A stretch of 64,000 nt of DNA from Lentzea alba (lineage in GTDB: Bacteria; Actinomycetota; Actinomycetes; Mycobacteriales; Pseudonocardiaceae): NCBI RefSeq assembly GCF_011067745.1, contig NZ_JAAMPJ010000009.1, forward strand, positions 310,001 through 374,000. Direction: 5' to 3'. The notes below the pieces were generated by a model, which was not told where the DNA came from, did no database searches, and was given only the letters and a program-made list of their open reading frames with translations. Of this stretch, positions 33,571-42,149 are shown one piece after another. The translations under genes were made by a program, and so were the position numbers. How positions within the stretch are numbered: position 1 is the stretch's first letter; the number at the start of each line of letters is the position of its first letter.

Positions 33571-34323
33571 GTGGCCGACAGGGTTGCGATCGTCACCGGC
33601 GCGGCTCGTGGCATCGGTGCCGCGGTCGCGCAGCGTCTCGCCGCGGACGGCCTGGCCGTCGCGTTGCTCGACCTGGACGAGCAGGGCGTGCTCGACGGCG
33701 CCGACAAGATCGTCGCGGGCGGTGGGCGCGCCATCGGCCTCAAGGTCGACGTGTCCGACGAGGAGCAGGTCAACGCCGCGGTCGAGAAGGTCGCCGAGCA
33801 GCTCGGCGCGCCGACCGTGCTGATCAACAACGCCGGCGTGCTGCGCGACAACCTGCTGTTCAAGATGTCCACCGCCGACTGGGACACGGTCATGAACGTG
33901 CACCTCCGCGGTGCGTTCCTGATGAGCAAGGCCGTGCAGGCGCACCAGACCAAGGAAGGCTTCGGCCGCATCGTCAACCTGTCGAGCACGAGCGCGCTCG
34001 GCAACCGCGGTCAGGCCAACTACTCCGCCGCCAAGGCCGGTCTGCAGGGCTTCACCAAGACCCTCGCGATCGAGCTCGGCAAGTTCGGCGTCACGGTCAA
34101 CGCGATCGCGCCCGGTTTCATCGCCACCGAGATGACCAAGGCGACCGCCGAGCGCATGAAGATCTCGTTCGAGGACCTGATCAACGGTGCCGCGCAGACG
34201 ATCCCGGTCGCGCGCGTCGGTCAGCCCGAGGACATCGCGCACACCGCGTCGTTCCTCGTGAGCGAGGGCGCCGGCTTCGTGTCCGGCCAGGTCATCTACG
34301 TCGCCGGCGGACCGAAGGACTGA
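33571..34323 (+). CDS. FabG-like 3-oxoacyl reductase (SDR)
   Basis: A 250-residue SDR of the FabG/acetoacetyl-CoA reductase group: TGAARGIG at about residues 9-16, INNAGVLRDNLLFKM, the catalytic YSAAKAG and the PGFIATEMTKA loop. It probably interconverts 3-oxoacyl and 3-hydroxyacyl thioesters. The GTG start follows AAGGAGGACCC. A MaoC-type hydratase follows by 10 bases, a sequential pairing in fatty acid metabolism. A CTAAGC-N4-GCTTAG box precedes it, tying it to the thiolase/dehydrogenase and carboxylase units. Confidence 0.9.
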   Translation: MADRVAIVTGAARGIGAAVAQRLAADGLAVALLDLDEQGVLDGADKIVAGGGRAIGLKVDVSDEEQVNAAVEKVAEQLGAPTVLINNAGVLRDNLLFKMSTADWDTVMNVHLRGAFLMSKAVQAHQTKEGFGRIVNLSSTSALGNRGQANYSAAKAGLQGFTKTLAIELGKFGVTVNAIAPGFIATEMTKATAERMKISFEDLINGAAQTIPVARVGQPEDIAHTASFLVSEGAGFVSGQVIYVAGGPKD

Positions 34324-34333
34324 GGGCCACCCC

Positions 34334-34786
34334 ATGCGCGCTTTCGAGAACATCGAAGAGCTGGTCGCCGCCAAGGGCGAGCACCTCGGTTTCGGCGAGT
34401 GGCACGAGGTCACGCAGGAGCAGGTCAACCTGTTCGCCGACGCGACGCTGGACCACCAGTGGATCCACATCGACGTCGAGAAGGCGACCAAGGGCCCGTT
34501 CGGCGGCCCGGTGGCGCACGGCTACCTGACGCTGTCGCTGGTGCCGTTCCTGGTGCGGGACATCTACACCGTCAAGAACATCAAGATGGGCGTGAACTAC
34601 GGCAGCAACAAGGTCCGCTTCCCGCAGCCGGTGCTCGTCGGCGCTCACGTGCGCGCGGGCGTCGAACTGCTGGACATCACGGACATCTCGCTGGGCAAGC
34701 AGCTCGTGACCAAGGTCGTCGTCGAGATCGAGGGCAACGACAAGCCCGCGTGCGTGGCCGAGATCGTCAGCGTCATCGTGCCCTGA
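34334..34786 (+). CDS. MaoC-like hydratase/dehydratase
   Basis: A 150-residue single hot-dog domain. The hydratase-2 motif is present: FADATLDHQWIHID (Asp and His of the active site) and GPFGGPVAHGYLTLSL. Such proteins hydrate trans-2-enoyl thioesters or dehydrate (R)-3-hydroxyacyl thioesters. It follows the FabG-like gene by 10 bases, so the two may act in sequence. A tandem GATGATCAAAC repeat begins at its stop codon. Confidence 0.9.
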   Translation: MRAFENIEELVAAKGEHLGFGEWHEVTQEQVNLFADATLDHQWIHIDVEKATKGPFGGPVAHGYLTLSLVPFLVRDIYTVKNIKMGVNYGSNKVRFPQPVLVGAHVRAGVELLDITDISLGKQLVTKVVVEIEGNDKPACVAEIVSVIVP

Positions 34787-34809
34787 TGATCAAACGCCGA
34801 TGATCAAAC
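34785..34809. repeat. Tandem GATGATCAAAC pair
   Basis: GATGATCAAAC occurs at 34785-34795 and 34799-34809, 14 bases apart, between the MaoC and TetR stops. The same 14-base spacing recurs at 42743-42766. Confidence 0.6.
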
Positions 34810-35370
34810 ACTGAGGCTGTGGATCAGCAGATCCGCGTAGTGCTCAGCCAGCCGCCCGGCCGGGATCTCCCCGTCCGGGCGGTACCACGTGCCCAGGTGG
34901 TGCAGCGAGCCGAAGAAGTAGTGCGTGGCGAGGTCCGCGGGCACGTCCGCCCGGAAGATCCCGTCCCGCTGGCCTTCCTCGACCAGACCGCGGAACTTCT
35001 CGTGGTAGCGCCGCCGTTCCGCCCGCACTTCCTTCTGCTTCTCGGCGGACAGATGATCGATCGACCGGAAGAACACCTTGGCGGCGTCGAAGTTGTCGAC
35101 GCTCGTGACGATCACGTCGATGGCCGCGTCGCGCAGCCGTTCGACGACCGAGCCGTCGGCCGAGGCGATCTTCTCCAGCCGTTCGGTCTGCATCCGCAGC
35201 AACCGCCCGTAGATCTCGTGCAGCAGGTCGTCCTTCGACCCGAAGTAGTGGTACATCGCGCCTTTGGTGACACCGGCGCGTTCCACGATCTCCTGCACGG
35301 CGACGCGCTCGTACCCCTTGTCCGCGAACAGGCGGGTGGCGGCGTCGATCAGTCTTTCAGGCACGGTCAC
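34804..35370 (-). CDS. TetR-family transcriptional regulator
   Basis: A 188-residue regulator: helix-turn-helix at about residues 8-52 (VQEIVERAGVTKGAMYHYFGSKDDLL), then a helical domain with YHEKFRGLVEEGQRDGIF and a terminal HHLGTWYRPDG segment common in regulators of acyl-CoA genes. I take the GTG at 35370; a longer version would need a TTG at 35409. It is divergent from a DUF2855 gene with 38 bases between them and convergent with the MaoC gene. Confidence 0.85.
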   Translation of the reverse strand: MTVPERLIDAATRLFADKGYERVAVQEIVERAGVTKGAMYHYFGSKDDLLHEIYGRLLRMQTERLEKIASADGSVVERLRDAAIDVIVTSVDNFDAAKVFFRSIDHLSAEKQKEVRAERRRYHEKFRGLVEEGQRDGIFRADVPADLATHYFFGSLHHLGTWYRPDGEIPAGRLAEHYADLLIHSLSV

Positions 35371-35408
35371 GACCGGAGCGTACCTCCAGAACAGGGAGAA
35401 TCCAGGCA

Positions 35409-36458
35409 ATGATCAGTCGCTGGACGGTTGTCGTGGACCGCGACGACCTCACCAAAACCGAAGTCCTGCACGACGAACTGACCGCCGAGCTCGAAGACTG
35501 CGAGGTGCTGCTGCGCGTCAGCCACGTCGGCCTCACCGCCAACAACGTCACCTACGGCGTGATCGGTGACCTCATCGGCTACTGGCGCTTCTTCCCCACC
35601 ACCGCGGAAGGCCGCGGCGTCATCCCGCTGTGGGGCTTCGCCGACGTCGTCGAATCCACTTTGGACGCCCTGCCCGCCGGCACCCGCGTCTACGGCTACC
35701 TGCCGATGTCGAGCCACCTCGTCGTGCGCGCCAAGCTGACCTCGGCGGGCTTCGTCGACACGGCCGACCACCGCGCCGATCTGCCCGCCGTCTACAACAG
35801 CTACCTCGTCACCACCAACGACCCGGCCTACGACGAGCAACTGGAAGACCTCCAGGTGCTGTACCGGCCGCTGTTCATGACGTCGTTCCTGCTCGCCGAC
35901 CAGGTGGCGGACAACGACTTCTACGGCGCCCGCACCGTGGTCATCTCGTCCGCCTCCAGCAAGACGGCGTTCGGCACCGCGCAGTGCCTGCGCGACAAGG
36001 GTGTGCGACTGGTGGGCCTCACCTCGCCCCGCAACGTGGAATTCACGTCCGGCCTGGGCCTGTACGACACCGTGCTCCCCTATGACGCCGCCGTGGACGT
36101 AGAACCCAGCGTGTACCTGGACTTCAGCGGCTCGTCCGACGTGCGCGCGACCCTGCACGACCGCCTCGGCGCCGACCTGGTGAAGGACATCTCGATCGGC
36201 CTCACCCACCAGGCCGCCTCGCAGGACCCGCGCTCGCAGTTCTTCTTCGCCCCGGAACAGCTCCGCAAGCGCACCGCCGACTGGGGCTCCGACGGCCTGG
36301 CCGAGCGCTTCGGCACCGCCTGGCGGTCGTTCACCGCTCAGGCGGCCGGCTGGGTCGGCATCGCGCGGCACAGCGGCCCGAACGAACTGGTCGACGTGTG
36401 GCAGTCCGTGTTGCAGGGCAAGGCGAACCCGGACACGGCCGACGTGATCACCTTCTGA
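35409..36458 (+). CDS. DUF2855-family protein
   Basis: A 349-residue protein of the DUF2855 family, distantly like medium-chain dehydrogenases: LLRVSHVGLTANNVTYGVIGD near the start, GFADVVES and GTRVYGYLPMSSHLVV, and a Rossmann-like TVVISSASSKTAFGTAQCL. The activity of the family is not established. AGGGAGAATCCAGG precedes the ATG at 35409. It is divergent from a TetR gene, its possible regulator. Its 3' end overlaps a remnant of an exonuclease gene on the other strand. Confidence 0.87.
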   Translation: MISRWTVVVDRDDLTKTEVLHDELTAELEDCEVLLRVSHVGLTANNVTYGVIGDLIGYWRFFPTTAEGRGVIPLWGFADVVESTLDALPAGTRVYGYLPMSSHLVVRAKLTSAGFVDTADHRADLPAVYNSYLVTTNDPAYDEQLEDLQVLYRPLFMTSFLLADQVADNDFYGARTVVISSASSKTAFGTAQCLRDKGVRLVGLTSPRNVEFTSGLGLYDTVLPYDAAVDVEPSVYLDFSGSSDVRATLHDRLGADLVKDISIGLTHQAASQDPRSQFFFAPEQLRKRTADWGSDGLAERFGTAWRSFTAQAAGWVGIARHSGPNELVDVWQSVLQGKANPDTADVITF

Positions 36459-36546
36459 TCAGTCCGGCGATGGTGCAGACGTCGTGGCCGCGGTGGTGCG
36501 TGCCGTCGAGCTCGTGCTCGGCGAACCGCACCGCCACTGGCCCGCC
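36448..36546 (-). pseudogene. Remnant 3' end of a DEDDh exonuclease gene
   Basis: Minus-strand translation gives VRFAEHELDGTHHRGHD followed by VCTIAGLI and a stop. This matches the C-terminal motif of the intact exonuclease at 42150-42704 (VRIAGRKLDGTHHRGHD, NIAGLL) in amino acids and closely in bases. No start or N-terminal part remains; the toxin's immunity gene lies directly upstream. It appears to be what is left of a duplicated or displaced exonuclease gene. Confidence 0.7.
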
Positions 36547-36553
36547 TGATGCT

Positions 36554-36928
36554 TCACCTGAGACCGTTCAGCGAAGTCAGGATTGCGTCAGCCTCAACGA
36601 CATCACTGCGAACGTCGACCCGCCACTCCGTGCTGTCGTCTGCTTCGACGGCGATCACCCGGCCGGCGGCGTCCTGCGCGACGATCAGACAGTCGATCGT
36701 CTGTTCCAAGCCGTGCGCGAAATCCTTCAGCTCTGCCCACGAGAACGGGACACCTGTTGCCCGCGCCCGGCGTCCGAACTCGGGAATCCCTTCCGGCACG
36801 CTCCCGATCCCGTCGAAGTCGTGCACGCACCAGTCCCAGCCGTTGTCGGGAACTGCCGACAGGATGTCGGCAAGCCCCAGGAGGGGCCGGGCTTCTCGGT
36901 GCATCAAGAGCGTCAACGATTTCATCAT
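36554..36928 (-). CDS. Probable immunity protein of the Rhs toxin
   Basis: A 124-residue protein starting MMKSLTLLMHREARPLLGLAD, with an acidic composition and an alternating helix/strand pattern (DNGWDWCVHDFDGIG; DCLIVAQDAAGRVIAVEADD). The first ATG overlaps, as ATGA, the TGA that would end the toxin if its frame were intact; such coupling is usual for toxin-immunity pairs. I recognise no immunity family. As sequenced, the toxin frame runs through this gene out of phase. Function is inferred from position. Confidence 0.75.
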   Translation of the reverse strand: MMKSLTLLMHREARPLLGLADILSAVPDNGWDWCVHDFDGIGSVPEGIPEFGRRARATGVPFSWAELKDFAHGLEQTIDCLIVAQDAAGRVIAVEADDSTEWRVDVRSDVVEADAILTSLNGLR

Positions 36929-39900
36929 GTGTAGTCCAGCGGTTCGGCCGGGCCTCGTTTCGGAGTGCCACCGGTCTCGTTGGGGAGCCACCTGTGTTGG
37001 TGGGGTTGTCGTGGTTTGCCGGACGGCCGTGGTCGGTGAAGTCGATGTCGCGAACCGGCCTGCCGTCCGCGTCGAACTCACGCGCCTGCGGGTACGGCCC
37101 GTGCCGACCGTCTTTCGTCCCGAGCTGGGTGTGAGGGTAACCCTGCGCCTCGGGGTCCGGGACCGGGTTGCCGTGCCTGTCCCTCGGCAGTTCCCGGTCG
37201 GGGAAGGCGTCTCCCGGCTTCGGCTCGGCGTCGTCGTCCTTGCACGACATCAAGCCCAGCGGATCAAGCCAGTTCACCGGGTTGGGGACGTAGGCGTGCT
37301 GGTTCAGTCCGGCGGTCAGCCCGAGCGGGTCACTGGACTGGTAGCCACCGGACTCCGGGTCGTAGTACCGGTGGTGGTTGTAGTTCTGCCCCGTCTCGAC
37401 GTCGTGGTACTGGCCGGGGAACCGCAGCGGACAGTACGCGCGTTGCCTCGCCGGGGTGAGCGGCGTTCCCCACACCGTCGTCACCTGCCGCCACGCGAGT
37501 TCACCGGAGGAGTCGACCAGCTCCATCGGTGTGCCGACCAGGTCGGTCACGATCGCGTAGAACTGCTGGTCGATCCACTCCTGCGACGCGGTCTGCGTCC
37601 GCTCGGCCTGCGTCACCGGCGTGAAACCGCCCGGCTGGTAGTTCCACGTCGTCGTGTGCCCGCCGGACCGCGTCTGTTCGGCCAGCGTTGTGCCGTCCCA
37701 GATGAAGTCCACCCGTTCCCGCGGCCCCGTTTTGGTGATTCGACGCCCGAGTGCGTCGTACTGGTACCGCCAGGTCGCACCGTCGGGCGTCGTCACGGAC
37801 ACCAGGCGGTCCTCGGTGTTCCAGGTGTACCGCCAGGCCCTGGTCTGGCCGGACAGCGTCCGGGACACCCGCTCGATCACCCGGCCCTGCGCGTCGTGGG
37901 TGTACCGCGTGCGGCCCGCGGCGCGGATCAGGGTCCCCTGGTGGGAACGCGGACCTGGTGCGGGGAGCGGACCGGTCGCGTGGCTGATGTTGCCGCTCGG
38001 GTCGTACGCGTACTCCTCGCGATGATCCGGCCCGTGCACGCCGGTGACCCGTCCGAGTGCGTCCAGGTCGAACCGGCGCACGCCCGCGAGTTGGTCCACG
38101 ATGTTCGTCACCGCGCCGTCTCCGCGGTAGGTGTAGGCACGGCGTTGCACCAGCCGTCGCTGGTCGGTCACCGCCTGGGTGTGCAGGCGGTGGTTGGCGT
38201 CGAAGGTCTGGGTCAGCCCGAATTCGCCCATCCGTCGCGACACCTCGCGCCCGGCGCCGTCGTAGCCGAACGTCAGGTGCTGCCCGGCGGCGCGAAGGCC
38301 CACGGGTTGTCCCGCGGCGTCGTACTCCCACAACGACTCGGCGCCGCTGGGCGTCACTCGCCGGGTGCGGCGGCCGAGCGGGTCGTGATCCGACGTCGTG
38401 GTCCGGCCGTTGACGGTCTCCGCCACGACACGGCCGAGCACGTCACGGCGGAAGCGCACGTCCGCGTCCCGGTTGGTCGCGCTGACCAGGCGACCGGCCT
38501 CGTCGTAGCCGAACGCGGTCACGCCGTCTTCGGAGCGCCGCTCGGTCAACCGGCCCGACGCGTCGCGGAGGAACGTCGTGGTCTGGCCCGCGCCGTTGGT
38601 GCGGGCGACGAGCTCTCCCGCCGCGTTCCGGGCGTACGCCAGGGTCCGGCCGTTGAAGTCGGTCTCCGTCACGAGATTGCCCGCGGGGTCGTAGTCGTAG
38701 CGCCACGTCAGGCCGGCGGCGTTCGTGACACCGACGATCTGGAGGTTGGTGTCGTGGTGGAACTCGAGTCGTGCACCGTCCGGTGTGGTCTTGGCGCTCG
38801 GCAGGTCGAAGTGGGTGTACTCGACGCGGGTCGACTGGCCGAGCACGTCCACGTGCTCCACCATGTTGCCCTCGCCGTCGTACCGCCAGCGCTCGCTCGT
38901 GCCGTCCGGAAACGTGCGTCGGGCGAGCTGCCCCTCGATCGTCCAGGAGAGGCTGGTCACGCCGCCCACCGGATCGGTGATCGAGACGACCCGGCCGAAG
39001 ACGTCCCTGCGGTAGTGGGTGGTCGCTCCGTCCACGGTGGTGACCGCGATCGGCAGTCCGACCGCGTCGCACTCGATGCGGCGGGTCCCGCCCATGGCGT
39101 CGACGACCTCCGCGAGCCGACCGCGCTCGTCATGTCGGTAACGGGTCAAGCCACCGGCCGGGTCGATCGCCGCTGTCGTGTTTCCACGCTCGTCGTACTC
39201 CCACTGCCGAACGGATCCGTCGGGCGCGACGATCTTCGTCGGCTGCCGGAGCTCGTTGAACTCGGCGACCGAGCGACTGCCGTCCGGACGCACGAGCTCG
39301 ACGAGGTTGCCGGCGTCGTCGTACGTACAACGGGTCGTGCGCCCCAACGGATCGGTGGTCGAGAGCACGCGGTCGTACCGGTCGTGCTCGGTGACGGTGA
39401 CGTTGCCGAGCGGGTCGACCTCCCGCACGATCTGCTTCAGCTCGTTGAGGTGGTAGGTCGTCGGGTGCCCGAGCGAGTCGGTGAACACCGTCTCGTGGTC
39501 GCGATACTCGAAAGTCCCGTCGAGGAATCCTCCCGATCCCACGTTGCGCACGCAGCGGCCCAGCTCGTCGTAGACGTAGCGGTACCAGCTGCCGTTGCGG
39601 TCCTGCCAGCCGGTGATGCGTCCGTCGCTGTCGTAGTCGAATCGGACCGGGAGGCCGGAGGAGTTGCGCACCTCGGTCAGTCTGCGTTCAGCGTCGTAGG
39701 TGAACCGCACGATCGGCACGTCCGGCTCGGCGTTCGCGAGCCACAGGCCGGTGATCAGGCCGTCGGTGTGCTCGGCCCTGACCCGGTAGCCGCCGGAGTG
39801 ACGGATCTCGGTGAGCAAGCCGTTGTGGTCGCGGTCGAGGTCGATGCGATCCCCGGTCAGGTGAGTGATCGAGGTCAGCGGCAGGGTCGCGCCGGTGGAC

Positions 39901-41315
39901 GCGGTGAAGTGCCAACTCGTGCCCGCGGCCGGATCGGTGATCGCGTAGCCGTCGTCGATCCGGTGCAGCGGCAGGCGTGGGCCGACCTCCGGCAACACCG
40001 GACCGGCGGTCGGCCGCGGGTAGACCAGGCGCATCCCGTCCGCGGCGACGAACACCAGGCCCAGAGCATCGCCCTCGATCCGCTGGTCCACTGTGGACGC
40101 CCAAGACGGCCCGAACGACAGGCCTGCGCGATAAGAGGACACGTGGGTGCGGCGCAGCACCAGCGGCAGCACGCCGGGCAGGTCGACGTCGACCTGGCCC
40201 AGCACCATCTCACCGCTCGCGACGTCGACGGGGTCGTTCTCGCACCTGCGTTCGCGCTCCGGCGTCCTCGTGTCGTTCGGCTTGTCCGGACGGTTCGGCG
40301 AGGTGTTCGTCTTCGTGCTGCCCGGTGTGGTGGTGTCGGTCTTGGCGGTGTTCGGCCGGCTGGTGTCCGGTGAGCTGGTGCTGGACGGGGCCGTCGAGCT
40401 CGACGGGGACGTGGAGTCCGGCGAGCCCTTCACGTCCGGCGGAGGACGGGTGTCCGGCGCGGAGGACGTGGTGGTCGTGTCAGAACTCGACGTCGTGGTG
40501 CTGTCGCTGGGTTTGTCGGTCTTCGGCGAGTTCGTGTCGACCCGCGGCTTCGTCGACGGCAGGCCGGCCTTCGCACCGCGCGGGGGCTTGAGGCGCTTGG
40601 CCACCTCGGTGAGCAGCTTGATCAGCTCGGGCAGCTTCTTGGCCAGCTTGGACAGCGAGCGCACCAGTTTGCCGATCAGCTTCACGACCTTCTGCAGGAC
40701 GTTGCGGATCAGCTTCACCGCCGCGCGGGCGGTGCCGGGGCCCGGCGGGAGCACCGCCTCGATCAGACCGGAGACCAGTGCGGCGATCAGGTCGCGCACC
40801 ATGATGCGCACGGCAGCCACGACTTCACCGGCCATCATCACCGCGGACGACACACCGGCACAGGTCTCGGCGGCGGTGCGCAGGGCATCGGCGCGATCAG
40901 CGGCGGCGGCACGGTAGGCGTCGGCGGCGGCACCGGTCCAGTCGGCCAGGTCGTTGTTGACGTCGGCGGTGTAGTCCTCGGCGACGGCGGTGAGCCGGCC
41001 GGCGACGTTCTGCCAGGTCTGACCGAAGGACTTGACGACCTCGGGGTTGCCGGCGAGCTTGTCCAGCGCCTCCTTCAAAGGCTCCAGGTGCTCCATGATC
41101 CAGCCGACCGCGGCCTCGATCACCATGCCCAGCGCGGCGGTGGGGTCGGTCAGGCACGCAGCCACGTCCGCGCCCAGGGTCACCGCACCGATGCCCGCTT
41201 CCAGCCAGTCGCCGCTCTCGACGGCGTCCTTGACCTCCTTGGCGTCCTCGAGCTGTGAGATGCCGCTGTACCACTTGGTCTCGTCGACCGGCTGTGCGAC
41301 CAGATCCCCTGTCAT
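36603..41315 (-). CDS. Type VII-associated Rhs polymorphic toxin, frameshifted near its C-terminus
   Basis: As sequenced, 1570 residues. Residues 1-240 are a helical ESX-type N-terminus (GDW, LTDP, GWIMEHLEPLKEALDKL, QTW, DWTGAAADAYRA) homologous to the protein at 17135-18193. A Ser/Thr/Pro linker (250-355) leads to a DUF6531-like start (CENDPVDVASGEM) and many RHS/YD repeats. The core ends YYDPESGGYQSSDPLGL...NPVNWLDPLGL, after which a toxin of about 105 residues begins MSCKDDD. At the C4 run (37002-37005) the frame shifts: one more C would yield PHQHRW, ETGGTPKRG and a TGA at 36925-36927 overlapping the immunity ATG, 1463 residues in all. The last 107 residues as read are Arg-rich out-of-frame sequence. 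Confidence 0.85.
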   Translation of the reverse strand: MTGDLVAQPVDETKWYSGISQLEDAKEVKDAVESGDWLEAGIGAVTLGADVAACLTDPTAALGMVIEAAVGWIMEHLEPLKEALDKLAGNPEVVKSFGQTWQNVAGRLTAVAEDYTADVNNDLADWTGAAADAYRAAAADRADALRTAAETCAGVSSAVMMAGEVVAAVRIMVRDLIAALVSGLIEAVLPPGPGTARAAVKLIRNVLQKVVKLIGKLVRSLSKLAKKLPELIKLLTEVAKRLKPPRGAKAGLPSTKPRVDTNSPKTDKPSDSTTTSSSDTTTTSSAPDTRPPPDVKGSPDSTSPSSSTAPSSTSSPDTSRPNTAKTDTTTPGSTKTNTSPNRPDKPNDTRTPERERRCENDPVDVASGEMVLGQVDVDLPGVLPLVLRRTHVSSYRAGLSFGPSWASTVDQRIEGDALGLVFVAADGMRLVYPRPTAGPVLPEVGPRLPLHRIDDGYAITDPAAGTSWHFTASTGATLPLTSITHLTGDRIDLDRDHNGLLTEIRHSGGYRVRAEHTDGLITGLWLANAEPDVPIVRFTYDAERRLTEVRNSSGLPVRFDYDSDGRITGWQDRNGSWYRYVYDELGRCVRNVGSGGFLDGTFEYRDHETVFTDSLGHPTTYHLNELKQIVREVDPLGNVTVTEHDRYDRVLSTTDPLGRTTRCTYDDAGNLVELVRPDGSRSVAEFNELRQPTKIVAPDGSVRQWEYDERGNTTAAIDPAGGLTRYRHDERGRLAEVVDAMGGTRRIECDAVGLPIAVTTVDGATTHYRRDVFGRVVSITDPVGGVTSLSWTIEGQLARRTFPDGTSERWRYDGEGNMVEHVDVLGQSTRVEYTHFDLPSAKTTPDGARLEFHHDTNLQIVGVTNAAGLTWRYDYDPAGNLVTETDFNGRTLAYARNAAGELVARTNGAGQTTTFLRDASGRLTERRSEDGVTAFGYDEAGRLVSATNRDADVRFRRDVLGRVVAETVNGRTTTSDHDPLGRRTRRVTPSGAESLWEYDAAGQPVGLRAAGQHLTFGYDGAGREVSRRMGEFGLTQTFDANHRLHTQAVTDQRRLVQRRAYTYRGDGAVTNIVDQLAGVRRFDLDALGRVTGVHGPDHREEYAYDPSGNISHATGPLPAPGPRSHQGTLIRAAGRTRYTHDAQGRVIERVSRTLSGQTRAWRYTWNTEDRLVSVTTPDGATWRYQYDALGRRITKTGPRERVDFIWDGTTLAEQTRSGGHTTTWNYQPGGFTPVTQAERTQTASQEWIDQQFYAIVTDLVGTPMELVDSSGELAWRQVTTVWGTPLTPARQRAYCPLRFPGQYHDVETGQNYNHHRYYDPESGGYQSSDPLGLTAGLNQHAYVPNPVNWLDPLGLMSCKDDDAEPKPGDAFPDRELPRDRHGNPVPDPEAQGYPHTQLGTKDGRHGPYPQAREFDADGRPVRDIDFTDHGRPANHDNPTNTGGSPTRPVALRNEARPNRWTTHDEIVDALDAPRSPAPPGACRHPVGSSRQRLGLVRARLRRDRERAGRDSRVRTPGAGNRCPVLVGRAEGFRARLGTDDRLSDRRAGRRRPGDRRRSRRQHGVAGRRSQ
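37002..37005 (-). other. Probable 1-base deletion in homopolymer within toxin gene
   Basis: The plus strand reads TGGGGTTG here. With five G instead of four, the toxin frame continues through His-rich and Pro/Gly-rich codons to a stop that overlaps the immunity start. The restored length is an exact multiple of three. It may be a real mutation, a phase-variable tract or a sequencing error. Confidence 0.7.
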
Positions 41316-41623
41316 CGAGTCATCCCCTCGCGGAACCCGGCGGCGTTGGACTCGTCAGAAGCGCGGTAGGCGGCGGCAGTGGAACGGATGTCCTGCGCGT
41401 CCTCCTGAAGGCACTCGACGGCGGCCTTCAACGCGTTGATGCCTTCGTCCTCCACCGGGTTGATGCACGGTGGCAGAAACTGGCAGATGATCCCGTAGGC
41501 GTCCTCGGAGACGCTCACCGACGTGGCGGCGGCCAGTGCCTCCGACACCGCGGACGCCCGGTCGTCCAGATTGCGCGCGTGCTTGTCCAATGCCTCGACG
41601 GCGACGTCGTACCCGCTGGCCAT
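41312..41623 (-). CDS. Small ESX/type VII secretion target (EspC-like)
   Basis: A 103-residue helical protein (ASGYDVAVEALDKHARNLDDRASAVSEAL...) with two long helices and a central loop carrying two Cys (YGIICQFLPPCINP). Like its counterpart at 16842-17138 it lies between a YbaB-like gene and a large substrate, overlapping the latter's ATG by four bases. It probably forms the export partner of the Rhs toxin. Family assignment rests on size, helical pattern and context. Confidence 0.75.
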   Translation of the reverse strand: MASGYDVAVEALDKHARNLDDRASAVSEALAAATSVSVSEDAYGIICQFLPPCINPVEDEGINALKAAVECLQEDAQDIRSTAAAYRASDESNAAGFREGMTR

Positions 41624-41643
41624 GCTGTCCCCCCGGACCTCGG

Positions 41644-42099
41644 TCAGTCGTCTTCCAGCTGTCCCAGCTTCAACGTCCGAGTGCCGTCCGGCTTCGGAGT
41701 TTCAGGCTCGGGCGCGGGATAGCGCTGCCGGTAGGACTCGATGACGTGCCGTGTCATGTCGTCGTCGCTGCCGGTCTGCTCGGCGGCCTCGCGATACCTG
41801 TCCGCGATGCGCGACTGCGCGCGCACAATGCAGGCCAGGATGGTCGGACCGATCTGCTCGGCCGGCAGCCGGGTGATCTGCGGCGTGGTCATCAGCTCCG
41901 TCACCTGGCCGTCGACGTTCACCGTGGCCGTCACACCGGCGGGGTCCACCTCGGTGATCCGCATGCCCTCAGCGACCTGCTCGAGCTGCTCGTAGCTGGC
42001 CTGCGCCTGTTCCATCTTGCGGTCCAGCTCGTCGAGCCGCCGCGCCATCTCCTCCGGATCCCCCAGATCGAGAATCCGGCTCAGGTCTTCACCGAACAC
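41644..42099 (-). CDS. YbaB/EbfC-family protein of the second type VII module
   Basis: A 151-residue protein. A long N-terminal helix (PEEMARRLDELDRKMEQAQASYEQLEQVAEG) leads to the YbaB-like strands ITEVDPAGVTATVNVDGQVTEL, two more helices (IGPTILACIVRAQSRIADRYRE) and a Pro-rich acidic tail. It is the first gene of the toxin operon, 20 bases before the small ESX target. The same gene order occurs at 16300-17138. A secretion-linked role is inferred. Confidence 0.78.
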   Translation of the reverse strand: MFGEDLSRILDLGDPEEMARRLDELDRKMEQAQASYEQLEQVAEGMRITEVDPAGVTATVNVDGQVTELMTTPQITRLPAEQIGPTILACIVRAQSRIADRYREAAEQTGSDDDMTRHVIESYRQRYPAPEPETPKPDGTRTLKLGQLEDD

Positions 42100-42149
42100 A
42101 GCGTCTCCCCTCCGCTTCAGAGGGTAACCAGATGATCAGCGGCGCCGGG

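Noticed and set aside
37300..39900. Repeated short motifs that might suggest a tandem DNA repeat or CRISPR array
   Set aside because: They are degenerate RHS/YD codon repeats inside one gene, with no constant repeat and spacer structure.
36549..40373. Open frame of over 1200 codons on the plus strand opposite the Rhs toxin
   Set aside because: It is an antisense shadow of a high-GC gene. Its translation is Arg/Val/His-rich with no domains, whereas the minus frame has clear ESX, DUF6531 and RHS motifs.
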